55,565 nt of DNA from a virus. Positions within the stretch are counted from its first letter, which is position 1, and every line of letters starts with the position of its first letter. A program made the translations under genes and the position numbers. The stretch is taken from IMG/VR virus record IMGVR_UViG_3300042287_000342, positions 1 through 55,565 of that record; one strand, given 5' to 3'. The notes beneath the pieces are model-generated. The model worked only from the letters and a program-made list of their open reading frames with translations. It ran no database searches and was not told where the DNA came from. Below, piece after piece: positions 42,913 to 49,963 of this stretch.

Positions 42913-43136
42913 CTTTTAAACTCCTTGCGTTCTTGAGGTAAATCATCTTCTTTGATAACAAATTCTCTACCGCCTATACTACCAGCAAATGCTCGTGTTC
43001 GTTCTAAGTACGACAATCTAATTTTCACTGTCTGAAAAGCCACTTCTAAAAACGCCTTGGGTTTATACCCTATTACATGCATGTCAAAACTCTTACCTGC
43101 GTCTGTGCAGTGTACTTTCACCAGCGCATCAATCAT
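42909..43136 (-). CDS. Small conserved phage protein
   Basis: Start at ATG 43136 (75 residues), an ATGA overlap with the phosphoribosyltransferase stop; the longer form from 43172 lacks support. The protein reads MIDALVKVHCTDAGKSFDMH and AFLEVAFQTVKIRLSYLERT, a beta-rich pattern. Unknown function, but coupled to both a phosphoribosyltransferase and a HIT protein. Confidence 0.6.
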   Translation of the reverse strand: MIDALVKVHCTDAGKSFDMHVIGYKPKAFLEVAFQTVKIRLSYLERTRAFAGSIGGREFVIKEDDLPQERKEFKR

Positions 43137-43720
43137 TTCGTCCACCAATCTTCCCAGGGAAAGTCCACCCAAACAGGATCTTCGGCCTTGTTTATTTCCA
43201 TCCCTACGTAATCCATTTTGACGTCACAGGCACTGGCTAAGTTATCTACTAGCACAGCAAATCGAACATTGTTGTTCCAGACTTCGTCCCAGCTAGGATC
43301 GTCCGGAAAACACCCACTCTTCCAATCGTTCATGATCCAATTTAATGTTGTGCCTTGGTCATTGATATCGTCAACTATAAGTATATTCTTATACGTACCA
43401 CCGTTTTCTAGTAGATCACTAGCAGCTGATAGTATTCCTGCTATATCATTTTCATCATTGACAAATCTATTTCTAGAATTAGGACCTAGAGCATCCTCGG
43501 CCATCCAAAGATTACTTTCTCCACTTTCACTATCACGTAGGCTTACGTTAAGAGTATGCATGGGCACATTGAGATAATGACTGAGATACAGTGCTGGTAC
43601 TAGTCCTCCTCTCACTATGCCCACTATGTAATCAGGTTTCCAACCGCTGATAAAGATAGTGCGGCCAATATTAGCTATTAGTGACTGAATTTCATGCTGA
43701 CTGATTTTGAGTTTTTTCAT
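43133..43720 (-). CDS. Phosphoribosyltransferase-like protein
   Basis: Start at ATG 43720, preceded by AAGGAG with five-base spacing (195 residues). The PRPP-binding loop is ILIVDDINDQGTT at residues 113-125. The early VGIVRGGLVPALYLSHYL carries the pyrophosphate loop RGG. Between these is a ~50-residue acidic insertion (DSESGESNLWMAEDALGP). The fold is that of type I purine or xanthine-guanine phosphoribosyltransferases, joining a base to PRPP. In this setting it could salvage a purine or a deazapurine base; the latter is only a hypothesis. Confidence 0.78.
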   Translation of the reverse strand: MKKLKISQHEIQSLIANIGRTIFISGWKPDYIVGIVRGGLVPALYLSHYLNVPMHTLNVSLRDSESGESNLWMAEDALGPNSRNRFVNDENDIAGILSAASDLLENGGTYKNILIVDDINDQGTTLNWIMNDWKSGCFPDDPSWDEVWNNNVRFAVLVDNLASACDVKMDYVGMEINKAEDPVWVDFPWEDWWTK

Positions 43721-44162
43721 ATCTCTCCTTGAGGTACTGCTCATGTTGTATCCATTGATCGTTGACTAGAAATCCCCATTCACGACGATGAGGACCAGGC
43801 ATAAACAGAGTCCAGGCCGTAACGCCTGGTTTTAATTCAATCCGGTGATAACTATTAGAACCACAAATACGAAAATGACCTGGACCTCGCCACTTCTGTA
43901 TCTCGCCAAGCATTTTACCGTCTTTACCAAATTCCGGAACCCATTCATAATATCCGCCCTTCAAAATCAATGTGGCATAGGACCAAGGATGATCATGCAC
44001 ATCATCCGGATCACCTTTGAGAAATTTGTGTAAAAATATATTAAAAGGAAAATGCTCACGTTCTTTCAAAAAGAGATAATACCTTACAAGGTAAGGTTCG
44101 TTGTGAACACGATCATAAATGATGCGTTTACGACCTAATCTCTCAAGCAGTTTCAAAAACAT
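43692..44162 (-). CDS. Cupin-fold protein
   Basis: This 156-residue protein has a cupin beta-barrel pattern: FLHKFLKGDPDDVHDHPWSY with His56 and His58, a gap, then FRICGSNSYHRIELKPGVTA with His106, and FMPGPHRREWGF at the end. The three histidines may bind a metal. Cupins cover many enzymes and binding proteins, so the reaction is open. It overlaps the DNA glycosylase-like gene upstream and the phosphoribosyltransferase downstream, implying one transcript. Confidence 0.68.
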   Translation of the reverse strand: MFLKLLERLGRKRIIYDRVHNEPYLVRYYLFLKEREHFPFNIFLHKFLKGDPDDVHDHPWSYATLILKGGYYEWVPEFGKDGKMLGEIQKWRGPGHFRICGSNSYHRIELKPGVTAWTLFMPGPHRREWGFLVNDQWIQHEQYLKERYEKTQNQSA

Positions 44163-44568
44163 CTCTTACCTCTTGGTCTAAATAACGGATTAATTCTTTA
44201 TCAGTGGGTTCTACTGTGTAATTATGTTTAAAAAAGATCTCATAACTATCTGAACCATACTTACCAATGCCATATAACATTGTAGCATCATTTCCGTCCC
44301 AAGTCAAGTAGTCTTGACTCATTCCAATTAGTCTCTTGTAACGGACATTAACCATGCCTAGGGGCTGTATGATGCTTTTAACAAATTCTTCGTCGGCATT
44401 CAACAATGCATGAGCATCAGGAAACCAATATAGAAATTCTGGCAGGCAGGTCTTTACAGGTTTTCGACTGGTTTGGTTAAGCATTATGACACCTACAAAG
44501 TGTTCCCATGAATTTGAGATCTGTTGTTGCACCATTAGGTCATCACGCAAAGCTTTGAACCACATCAT
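44143..44568 (-). CDS. MBD4-like HhH-GPD DNA glycosylase
   Basis: The start is at ATG 44568 (141 residues), an ATGA overlap with the small upstream ORF; ATG 44589 is an alternative. The protein resembles the glycosylase domain of MBD4. It has WEHFVGVIMLNQTSRKPV, FPDAHALLNADEE, QPLGMVNVRYKRLI, and the hairpin MLYGIGKYGSDSYEIFF. A VEPTDKELIRYLDQ segment places Asp123 at the spot of the MBD4 catalytic Asp (VHPEDHKLNKYHD). Such enzymes excise thymine or uracil from G mismatches. A free-standing minimal version in a phage with a deazaguanine pathway is unusual. Confidence 0.75.
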   Translation of the reverse strand: MMWFKALRDDLMVQQQISNSWEHFVGVIMLNQTSRKPVKTCLPEFLYWFPDAHALLNADEEFVKSIIQPLGMVNVRYKRLIGMSQDYLTWDGNDATMLYGIGKYGSDSYEIFFKHNYTVEPTDKELIRYLDQEVRDVFETA

Positions 44569-44639
44569 CGTTTCCTTATTAGGATCCATAAGACTATGCC
44601 GATACCTATGCCAACTATCATGCCTAGAGCAAATAACAT
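44565..44639 (-). CDS. 24-residue hydrophobic peptide
   Basis: This tiny ORF starts at ATG 44639, overlapping the previous stop as TAATG, and its TGA overlaps the next ATG as ATGA. It codes for a single membrane helix (LFALGMIVGIGIGIVLWILI) followed by a basic RKR end. The double overlap in operon style makes it likely real; role unknown. Confidence 0.5.
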   Translation of the reverse strand: MLFALGMIVGIGIGIVLWILIRKR

Positions 44640-44857
44640 TATTCTACCGCCTCACCGAACCAATCGTCGACCTGACGTTCAGCTTCTTGTTGTGTCATAG
44701 CATGTACAAATATTCTTGCAGGCTTACCTACAGTGTGTTGAATGTTGAATTTGATGATACCTGCAGGAATAAGATTCCAATCTCGTTCTACAACAAACTC
44801 TTGTAGATGTTTCATTCTATGTATGAGGTTGTCAGATATATCTTTGGCTGTGTTCAT
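44639..44857 (-). CDS. Small conserved phage protein
   Basis: Start at ATG 44857 (72 residues), with GAGGT just upstream and an ATGA overlap with the previous stop. The longer frame from 44890 has no support. The protein has DNLIHRMKHLQEFVVERDWN, IIKFNIQHTVGKPARIFVHA and a terminal EAERQVDDWFGEA. No function recognised; a small alpha/beta fold is likely. Confidence 0.62.
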   Translation of the reverse strand: MNTAKDISDNLIHRMKHLQEFVVERDWNLIPAGIIKFNIQHTVGKPARIFVHAMTQQEAERQVDDWFGEAVE

Positions 44858-45153
44858 TTTGACCTCTCGCTGGTGCACGAATCGTTCCATAGTGACTGTG
44901 CCTGTTTTTTATATTCGGATAATTCCCATTCATTTTTTTTAATTAAATAGTCATCTTCACTGAGTCCGTGCCATCCAATACATTTTCCGGTAGGCGATCG
45001 ACCACAGCCGCATGTGCCAAATTCTGTTGGATCTTCTTTAACTCTTATCTGCATGTCTTTATCCTTTTTAAAAATTAAGTTCCACCGGTTATCAAATTCG
45101 TCCTGACTAACACTGAATGGTCTTGCTTTAGATCCTTTTCCGCCGTCTCCCAT
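44854..45153 (-). CDS. CDGSH-like iron-sulfur protein
   Basis: This 99-residue protein carries C48-G-C50-G-R-S53-P-T-G-K-C58-I-G-W-H62, close to the CDGSH iron-sulfur signature (CxCxxSxxxPxCDGSH). The distance between Ser and the third Cys is one shorter, and DGS is replaced by IGW. The three-Cys, one-His 2Fe-2S ligand set is otherwise kept. It follows FolE by two bases with GAGG as ribosome binding site, so it may supply redox or iron-sulfur function to the deazaguanine path. The N-terminal ~45 residues are basic and unassigned. Confidence 0.62.
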   Translation of the reverse strand: MGDGGKGSKARPFSVSQDEFDNRWNLIFKKDKDMQIRVKEDPTEFGTCGCGRSPTGKCIGWHGLSEDDYLIKKNEWELSEYKKQAQSLWNDSCTSERSK

Positions 45154-45155
45154 AA

Positions 45156-45905
45156 TTACCTCGGCGAAAACTCTTGTTGCATCTTAATGTTGTCAAAGAA
45201 TTCTTTCTTTGTGCTTTGGTCGTTTTTAAACGCACCTTTCAATACTGTAGTCTGTGTTAGACTAGAGTGTGCCATAATGCCACGATTTTCACAGCACCCG
45301 TGGGTGGCTTGAATATACACGCCTAGGTCTTTGGCTCCTGTGGCTTTTTCGATTTCTCTAGCAATGTCATTGCAAAGTTCCTCCTGGAGAGTACCTCGTC
45401 TTGCACACCACTGGGCGATGCGTGTGTATTTGCTAAGTCCGATAAGTTTCTCAGCGGCAATAAGACCAATATAAGCAACGCCAGTAACGGGTTGGTGATG
45501 ATGGCTACACATACTGCGAAGCTCACTGCGAACAACCAGCATACCTTCGTAACGGTCCTCCGTATCATTTGGAAACGCTGTACAATCTGGTGCTGGTTCA
45601 TATCTTCCCGCCATTATTTCATTAAAGTACATCTTAGCAAGCCTGCGGGCTGTGCCTTTGCTGTTAGGATCGTTTTCTCTATCAATCAACAGGGTGTCTA
45701 GCACTTGTTCAAATGCCTCTGTTGCTTCGTCGATTAGTTTTTCTATATCACCTTCGTGTAAATAGTCGCTGATATTATCACCTGCCCAGAAACGCTTGCC
45801 TTCACGTTTCATTTTAAAGCGAATGTGATCACCCAAGTAAGCTTCTTGATACCCACCATCGCCTGCCATTGCGTCTAGTGCTGTTTCTTGTTTTTTTAAT
45901 TTCAA
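45156..45905 (-). CDS. folE: GTP cyclohydrolase I (FolE) of the 7-deazaguanine pathway
   Basis: This 249-residue protein matches GTP cyclohydrolase I. It has GYQEAYLGDHIRFKMKREG at the start, the zinc site residues C133 and H136 (SMCSHHHQPV) and C204 (QATHGCC), and the ENRGIMAHSSLTQTTVLKG end. It converts GTP to dihydroneopterin triphosphate, the first step toward pterins and deazaguanines. The start codon appears to be TTG at 45905, with GGAGA a few bases upstream; the next ATG is 12 codons in with no ribosome binding site. It is followed by a CDGSH-like protein. Confidence 0.88.
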   Translation of the reverse strand: MKLKKQETALDAMAGDGGYQEAYLGDHIRFKMKREGKRFWAGDNISDYLHEGDIEKLIDEATEAFEQVLDTLLIDRENDPNSKGTARRLAKMYFNEIMAGRYEPAPDCTAFPNDTEDRYEGMLVVRSELRSMCSHHHQPVTGVAYIGLIAAEKLIGLSKYTRIAQWCARRGTLQEELCNDIAREIEKATGAKDLGVYIQATHGCCENRGIMAHSSLTQTTVLKGAFKNDQSTKKEFFDNIKMQQEFSPR

Positions 45906-45943
45906 TTATATTCTCCGAGTTAATGTCGTGGATGACATATGTA

Positions 45944-47020
45944 TTATTTTAACTTCTCTAGCAGGTTATTGCAACTAAAAAAGTTTCCTGTTAATGTATC
46001 TACTTGTTTATTTAGGCTAGGTAGTCGAGTTCTGTAATTTTCCATATGTTCTATAATTGTTTTACAGATGTTCGGGCGATACACAGTATAAGCCTCAAAT
46101 GATTCAGTCCACTCACTAGGGTACTTAAAGGTATCAAAAGCCATCTCACTGTAGCTTAAACGATCTGGCACCATAGGAATAGCATCTACTAATGCACCTT
46201 CGTACCAACTGATGCCAAGTGTTTCTTGTAGGTTGGCACTGAACACCATCTTTGCTTCGCCTAATAAGTTGTGATATTCATTCTTTGTGAGTTGTTGATC
46301 TTGACAAACAACAAATTCATATTGTGGCAAATGATGTTTTAAATCTCTAAAAATTTCAACCTGCTTCTCAGGAGCGATACGATGCGGAAAAAGAATAAGA
46401 TCACGCTTGGACATATTCTTGTACATTGCTAGAGTATCAGGCATATACTCCATTGGCCAGCCTGAGCGTACTATTTTGCCTTTATTAATATATGAAAGTT
46501 TTGCTGTTTCATAATCTATACTTAACAAATTGTGAACAAACATATCAATATGAAAGTCTGTAGCAAAGTAGTTGTGATCAAATGCGTGAAAGAATGACTT
46601 CTCGGCATTTCTAACCCAGGGCTTATCACCTACAAGACGTCCTAGAAAGTCTTGTGGATCATATGAACCGGCATGCCAAAGTCCATGTGTGACTACTGGA
46701 ATGCCCAGCAACTCACTCATGTACTTTAAGTTTATAATGCCCGGATGCCAAGCGTCAGTAAAAATAAAGTGGTCGCCAGGATGAACGGACCCGTTACAAA
46801 ACAGTCGACCTAGTTGTTCTACTTGACTGGCTTTGTATATGTTAGTGCCACCGAAGTTAAGAAAAGCGCCAGGAGTAGTGGCTGTAGGAATATCCGTAGG
46901 ACCAGAAATAACATGAACGTCATGTCCTGCCTTTCGTAAGAGACTAGGTACATGAGCCTTCCACTGGCCCGTGTACCTTGTTTCTACAGCTTCTAGATCA
47001 ACGAGAAAAACGCGGCTCAT
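45944..47020 (-). CDS. GT4-type glycosyltransferase
   Basis: This 358-residue protein has two Rossmann-like halves as in GT-B enzymes. The N-terminal half has HVPSLLRKAGHDVHVISGPT. The C-terminal half has RDLILFPHRIAPEKQVEIFR and an EX7E motif in NLQETLGISWYEGALVDAIP, the donor-site signature of the GT4 family. It should transfer a sugar from a nucleotide sugar. It lies between the QueD-like gene and FolE, apart from the operon at 24-36 kb. It could glycosylate DNA, a nucleotide or another phage product; nothing decides which. It overlaps the preceding gene by 23 bases. Confidence 0.75.
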   Translation of the reverse strand: MSRVFLVDLEAVETRYTGQWKAHVPSLLRKAGHDVHVISGPTDIPTATTPGAFLNFGGTNIYKASQVEQLGRLFCNGSVHPGDHFIFTDAWHPGIINLKYMSELLGIPVVTHGLWHAGSYDPQDFLGRLVGDKPWVRNAEKSFFHAFDHNYFATDFHIDMFVHNLLSIDYETAKLSYINKGKIVRSGWPMEYMPDTLAMYKNMSKRDLILFPHRIAPEKQVEIFRDLKHHLPQYEFVVCQDQQLTKNEYHNLLGEAKMVFSANLQETLGISWYEGALVDAIPMVPDRLSYSEMAFDTFKYPSEWTESFEAYTVYRPNICKTIIEHMENYRTRLPSLNKQVDTLTGNFFSCNNLLEKLK

Positions 47021-47255
47021 TGTTGTGTCTAGGCCTGTTGTTATCCCACCGAGGTTTATTGCCTTGATATGGTTTTCTAGGACGCTTGCTGGCTAAGAAA
47101 GCACCGTAGTTTACAGAATCTTTGCGATAAAGATCTGCTGGATTAAAATCACACAGCTCTAGTCTGCACCAATCGTGGTAGGCTTCAAGATCCTCCCACA
47201 CCTTTACGACATCAGGACGACTTTCGAAGTACTTATAGTCCTTGTAGTTTTTCAT
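46998..47255 (-). CDS. Small phage protein with basic, repetitive tail
   Basis: Start at ATG 47255 with AAGGAA upstream (85 residues); the longer frame from 47324 would overlap the QueD-like gene. The first half is helical (NYKDYKYFESRPDVVKVWED). The C-terminus is rich in Arg, Pro, Asn and Gly (RPRKPYQGNKPRWDNNRPRH), likely disordered and suited to nucleic acid binding. Function unknown. Confidence 0.6.
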   Translation of the reverse strand: MKNYKDYKYFESRPDVVKVWEDLEAYHDWCRLELCDFNPADLYRKDSVNYGAFLASKRPRKPYQGNKPRWDNNRPRHNNEPRFSR

Positions 47256-47265
47256 CTTTGTTCCT

Positions 47266-47661
47266 TTAATATTTGATGAACGACCCGTTTTCTCCGTCTT
47301 CGGAGACCTCAATCCAGATCTCACGACCTGGATACTTCAGTGCGATGATGTTGTGTAATTCATCAGACATCATCTCACAGCTCTTATGATCAAGACTCAA
47401 AACTGAACCTTGACCCATATACAACGCTTCAAGCCATCGCTTGAATTGGATGAATTCAATGTCCCTGTCATTGTGGAGCACAGAGATCCACACCCTGAAA
47501 TGAAAGATGTGACGATGAGGATTGGCCAAAAACGAAACATCATATTCATCTCCTGTGGCTAGATTAGGGTCTGTGGCAGCTGCTGGGTAGCAGTGAATGC
47601 CTTCTTTACGGAATGTGACCCAGATCATTTTATTAGGTCGTTGGTCTTGACGGATAATCAT
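47266..47661 (-). CDS. queD: QueD/6-pyruvoyltetrahydropterin synthase-like protein
   Basis: Start at ATG 47661 by ATGA overlap with the previous gene (131 residues). The pattern GIHCYPAAATD, then ANPHRHIFHFRVWISVLHND with H49-R-H51, IEFIQFKRWLEA, and LSLDHKSC fits the T-fold of QueD/PTPS enzymes; H23, H49 and H51 would bind zinc. The catalytic Cys usually four residues before the first H of H.H is replaced here (FLANPH), though C24 is close in sequence. It would convert dihydroneopterin triphosphate to carboxy-tetrahydropterin between FolE and QueE. Activity needs testing given the changed residue. Confidence 0.68.
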   Translation of the reverse strand: MIIRQDQRPNKMIWVTFRKEGIHCYPAAATDPNLATGDEYDVSFLANPHRHIFHFRVWISVLHNDRDIEFIQFKRWLEALYMGQGSVLSLDHKSCEMMSDELHNIIALKYPGREIWIEVSEDGENGSFIKY

Positions 47662-47885
47662 ATTGACATTAATCCTTGGCAAAGAGTTTTGATTTCATCT
47701 CTAGTCATATGAAAATTATATGAACTGGAGTCTGTGACAGAGCCTTTGTCATCGAGACATTCTTGAATTATATCTACTGCCAACAGTCCTTTAGGACTCA
47801 CTGATTCCCAGGATTCTACACGAACTTTGAAAGCCGGAGTTTGTTTCACAGTGATATGTTTTACATTTAAACTGGAGTGTTTCAT
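47658..47885 (-). CDS. Small conserved phage protein
   Basis: This 75-residue protein reads LNVKHITVKQTPAFKVRVES and DIIQECLDDKGSVTDSSSYN, ending with FHMTRDEIKTLCQGL. It is coupled by four-base overlaps to genes on both sides, including the QueD-like one. No function is recognised. Confidence 0.6.
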   Translation of the reverse strand: MKHSSLNVKHITVKQTPAFKVRVESWESVSPKGLLAVDIIQECLDDKGSVTDSSSYNFHMTRDEIKTLCQGLMSI

Positions 47886-48259
47886 CTTAGTTGTTCCATT
47901 GTTATAATTTTTGCTAATTCTTCACCTAGATCTTTGTCTTCAGTAACTACATGAAGACTGTGTCGATTCTCATCGCTCTTACGATCGTACTTGGTGGTTT
48001 CTACAATAGTACCGCCGCTGGCACTAAAAACTTGTAAGCGGAAACCTCGGGAATGGAGGTCAACACTTTCACTGTCCTCAGCGTATGCTAGCTCGCAGTC
48101 GTCATTGTCTTTCATTAGCCAGTTTCGAATTCGTTCTTTAATTGATAATTTCATAGTTGTTGTCTGAATTGGCCTTGCACGTTTAATTTGATTTGCACCG
48201 GTAATTCTAGGAAGTCGTCTTTGACTAGCTGTCGATGCTACTGCGTATCCACCACTCAT
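47882..48259 (-). CDS. Conserved phage protein, unknown function
   Basis: This 125-residue protein has a basic N-terminus (RRLPRITGANQIKRARPIQT), then MKLSIKERIRNWLMKDNDDC and a beta section with GFRLQVFSASGGTIVETTKY. An internal ATG (MKLSIKER) could be the true start of a shorter form. It ends LGEELAKIITMEQLR. Coupled to the next and previous genes by ATGA overlaps. No function recognised. Confidence 0.6.
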   Translation of the reverse strand: MSGGYAVASTASQRRLPRITGANQIKRARPIQTTTMKLSIKERIRNWLMKDNDDCELAYAEDSESVDLHSRGFRLQVFSASGGTIVETTKYDRKSDENRHSLHVVTEDKDLGEELAKIITMEQLR

Positions 48260-48789
48260 TTTATAATCTCATCTTTGCCATATTGATCCCAATTAGTGAA
48301 GCGATCTCTTCCTAATAGGTCCTGCAGGTTATGGCACCACACCCCGGGATTAGTTGCTTTAAAATCTTTGTCATCTATCTTTAGTGTAGCGTTATAACCT
48401 AATTGATTTAGATAAGGTAATTTTACACTAATTTGCGGAATAAATCTACGCTTTTCGGTAAGACCGCTTTCAAGCAATCCTTCCGTTTCACTAACATCAA
48501 AGTCTAGAGTACACCAGAATCCATCTTCAGCATCAAGGCATACATAAATCATATTCTCCCATGGACGCCAGGTTTCTGTATCGTTGATGCCCTTAGTTTT
48601 GAAACTTTGATTAGCTCCAAAATAGATATGTTCGCATTTATGATTTCGAGCCAGTTCCATGATTACATAGGGATCATGCTCTCCGACCACAAATAGAGTT
48701 CGCATTCCGTATGCAGGTGTGCGTTCGATTTCTACGCCTACAAAGAATGTAATGGTATCAGCGACACCAGATTCGTAATTTCTTTTCAT
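48256..48789 (-). CDS. Conserved phage protein of the deazaguanine neighbourhood
   Basis: Start at ATG 48789 by ATGA overlap with the Cys/His-rich small gene (177 residues). The protein has FFVGVEIERTPAYGMRTLFV, HIYFGANQSFKTKG and DGFWCTLDFDVSETEGLLES. I recognise this type from marine T4-like phages but know no function. No catalytic motif is visible. Its place near queD and folE makes a link to that pathway possible but unproven. Confidence 0.65.
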   Translation of the reverse strand: MKRNYESGVADTITFFVGVEIERTPAYGMRTLFVVGEHDPYVIMELARNHKCEHIYFGANQSFKTKGINDTETWRPWENMIYVCLDAEDGFWCTLDFDVSETEGLLESGLTEKRRFIPQISVKLPYLNQLGYNATLKIDDKDFKATNPGVWCHNLQDLLGRDRFTNWDQYGKDEIIK

Positions 48790-48932
48790 CGTTGGAACCA
48801 TTTCTTGATAGTATTGAGCAAGTTGAGATATCTATAATGATAATCAGTTAACATCGAGGGATGATGAGGACAGCGGCCTTGATGATAGTCACACTGCGGA
48901 CTGTACTCTCGATGGCACAATTCACACTTCAT
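48786..48932 (-). CDS. 48-residue Cys/His-rich protein, probable zinc binder
   Basis: This short ORF starts by ATGA overlap with the upstream gene and ends by ATGA overlap with the next. It carries C3-X2-C6, C14, H17, C21 and H23/H24, enough ligands for one zinc site. The C-terminal half is helical and basic (YLNLLNTIKKWFQR). The operon-style overlaps on both sides support a real gene. Confidence 0.6.
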   Translation of the reverse strand: MKCELCHREYSPQCDYHQGRCPHHPSMLTDYHYRYLNLLNTIKKWFQR

Positions 48933-49381
48933 TGTTCGAATCCTTGTTTAATTAATTGTCGTTCTTCACGAGCAGTTCTGTGAGTTTCGCACAATGTCAC
49001 TAGCCATCCTTGTCCACCTGTTGTGCCAGAGTTACCACACTCTTCACAAGTGACTCCGCTCATGCTTTCTGCCATACGTACCATACCGTCAATAACATCA
49101 TCTCCACCTGTGTAGTAGAAACGCAGTGTGCCAAACTTTTCTTTGACTTGATCCAGCGTTACTTGCGGTACTTGTTTGTACTGTGTATAACCTTTTTCAA
49201 AGTTCTTATTGTTCCAATCAATGTGATGCTGAATATTACCCATGAGCTGATCTAGTACATTGAACCAGCCATCACCACATTCAAATCCCCAGCACATACA
49301 AGTTTCCTGCATGCTTTTGTTGCGATTAATCATCATCTTGGGATATTTTTCGCACAACAACTTATCTAGTTCTTGTTTCAT
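48929..49381 (-). CDS. Conserved phage protein with C-terminal zinc-finger-like motif
   Basis: This 150-residue protein has FECGDGWFNVLDQLMGNIQH near residue 40, then QVKEKFGTLRFYYTGGDDVI, and a C-terminal SGVTCEECGNSGTTGGQGW followed by CETHR. The CX2C...CX2H arrangement probably binds zinc. Acidic and aromatic residues elsewhere give no enzymatic hint. Similar proteins occur in other phages; function unknown. Confidence 0.66.
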   Translation of the reverse strand: MKQELDKLLCEKYPKMMINRNKSMQETCMCWGFECGDGWFNVLDQLMGNIQHHIDWNNKNFEKGYTQYKQVPQVTLDQVKEKFGTLRFYYTGGDDVIDGMVRMAESMSGVTCEECGNSGTTGGQGWLVTLCETHRTAREERQLIKQGFEQ

Positions 49382-49389
49382 ATATTTTC

Positions 49390-49557
49390 CTAATGAACTG
49401 CTTCTTTAGAGTCGCACTCACATTCGACGACCCAGTTGTTAAACTGAGTAAATTTATCAACCTCTACACCTAGACCAACTGCTTCATTTACAAAGTGCTG
49501 AAGCAATGAATTATACAGTTCATCCGGCATAGTGTGTTTGTCAAATTTGATTTTCAT
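49390..49557 (-). CDS. 55-residue small phage protein
   Basis: This short gene starts at ATG 49557, overlapping the stop of the previous gene as TAATG. It reads KIKFDKHTMPDELYNSLLQH, then FVNEAVGLGVEVDKFTQFNN and ends WVVECECDSKEAVH. The spacing and overlap with neighbours support it as real. Function unknown; a CEC near the end could bind a metal. Confidence 0.58.
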   Translation of the reverse strand: MKIKFDKHTMPDELYNSLLQHFVNEAVGLGVEVDKFTQFNNWVVECECDSKEAVH

Positions 49558-49766
49558 TACCAAGTGCTCACATCAGTGATGTCGATGGTGGTATCTTCAT
49601 CCTTGTCATGATCACCGAAAAGATTAAACTTCACGGAAACTGTAGGACCGATACCACTTGAGCTGTTTGATTCTAGGGTGAACCATTCTACTTCTTTGAA
49701 GTGATCTGCCATCTTAGCGAGTTTTTCAACCTGTGTGCGATTGAGACTAAAAGTATGCGCTGCCAT
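49557..49766 (-). CDS. Small conserved phage protein
   Basis: This 69-residue protein starts AAHTFSLNRTQVEKLAKMAD and has a beta C-terminus with SGIGPTVSVKFNLFGDHDKD. It starts two bases after the upstream coiled-coil gene. No function recognised. Confidence 0.6.
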   Translation of the reverse strand: MAAHTFSLNRTQVEKLAKMADHFKEVEWFTLESNSSSGIGPTVSVKFNLFGDHDKDEDTTIDITDVSTW

Positions 49767-49768
49767 CG

Positions 49769-49954
49769 TTATGCCTGTGTGTGAAGTTGTTGTTTATGTT
49801 TAAGTATAGCAATATTGTCTTTGAGATGCAACCTCTGTTTCTTCATTTCTTCCAGTTTTAGGTCCTGAAACACTCCTGTTTTTTCCAAAGTGTCAATCTG
49901 TTTGTCCAAAGCACGGTGAGCTTCTTCCAAATGTTTAATACGCTGTTCGTACAT
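49769..49954 (-). CDS. YdcH/DUF465-like coiled-coil protein
   Basis: This 61-residue protein matches the DUF465 (YdcH) pattern: an N-terminal helix with HLEEAHRALDKQIDTLE and the hallmark LKLEEMKKQRLHLKDNIAIL. These proteins form antiparallel helical hairpins; their biochemical role is unclear. It directly follows the TGT/DpdA-like gene, with a short spacer. Confidence 0.65.
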   Translation of the reverse strand: MYEQRIKHLEEAHRALDKQIDTLEKTGVFQDLKLEEMKKQRLHLKDNIAILKHKQQLHTQA

Positions 49955-49963
49955 ACGGTCTCC

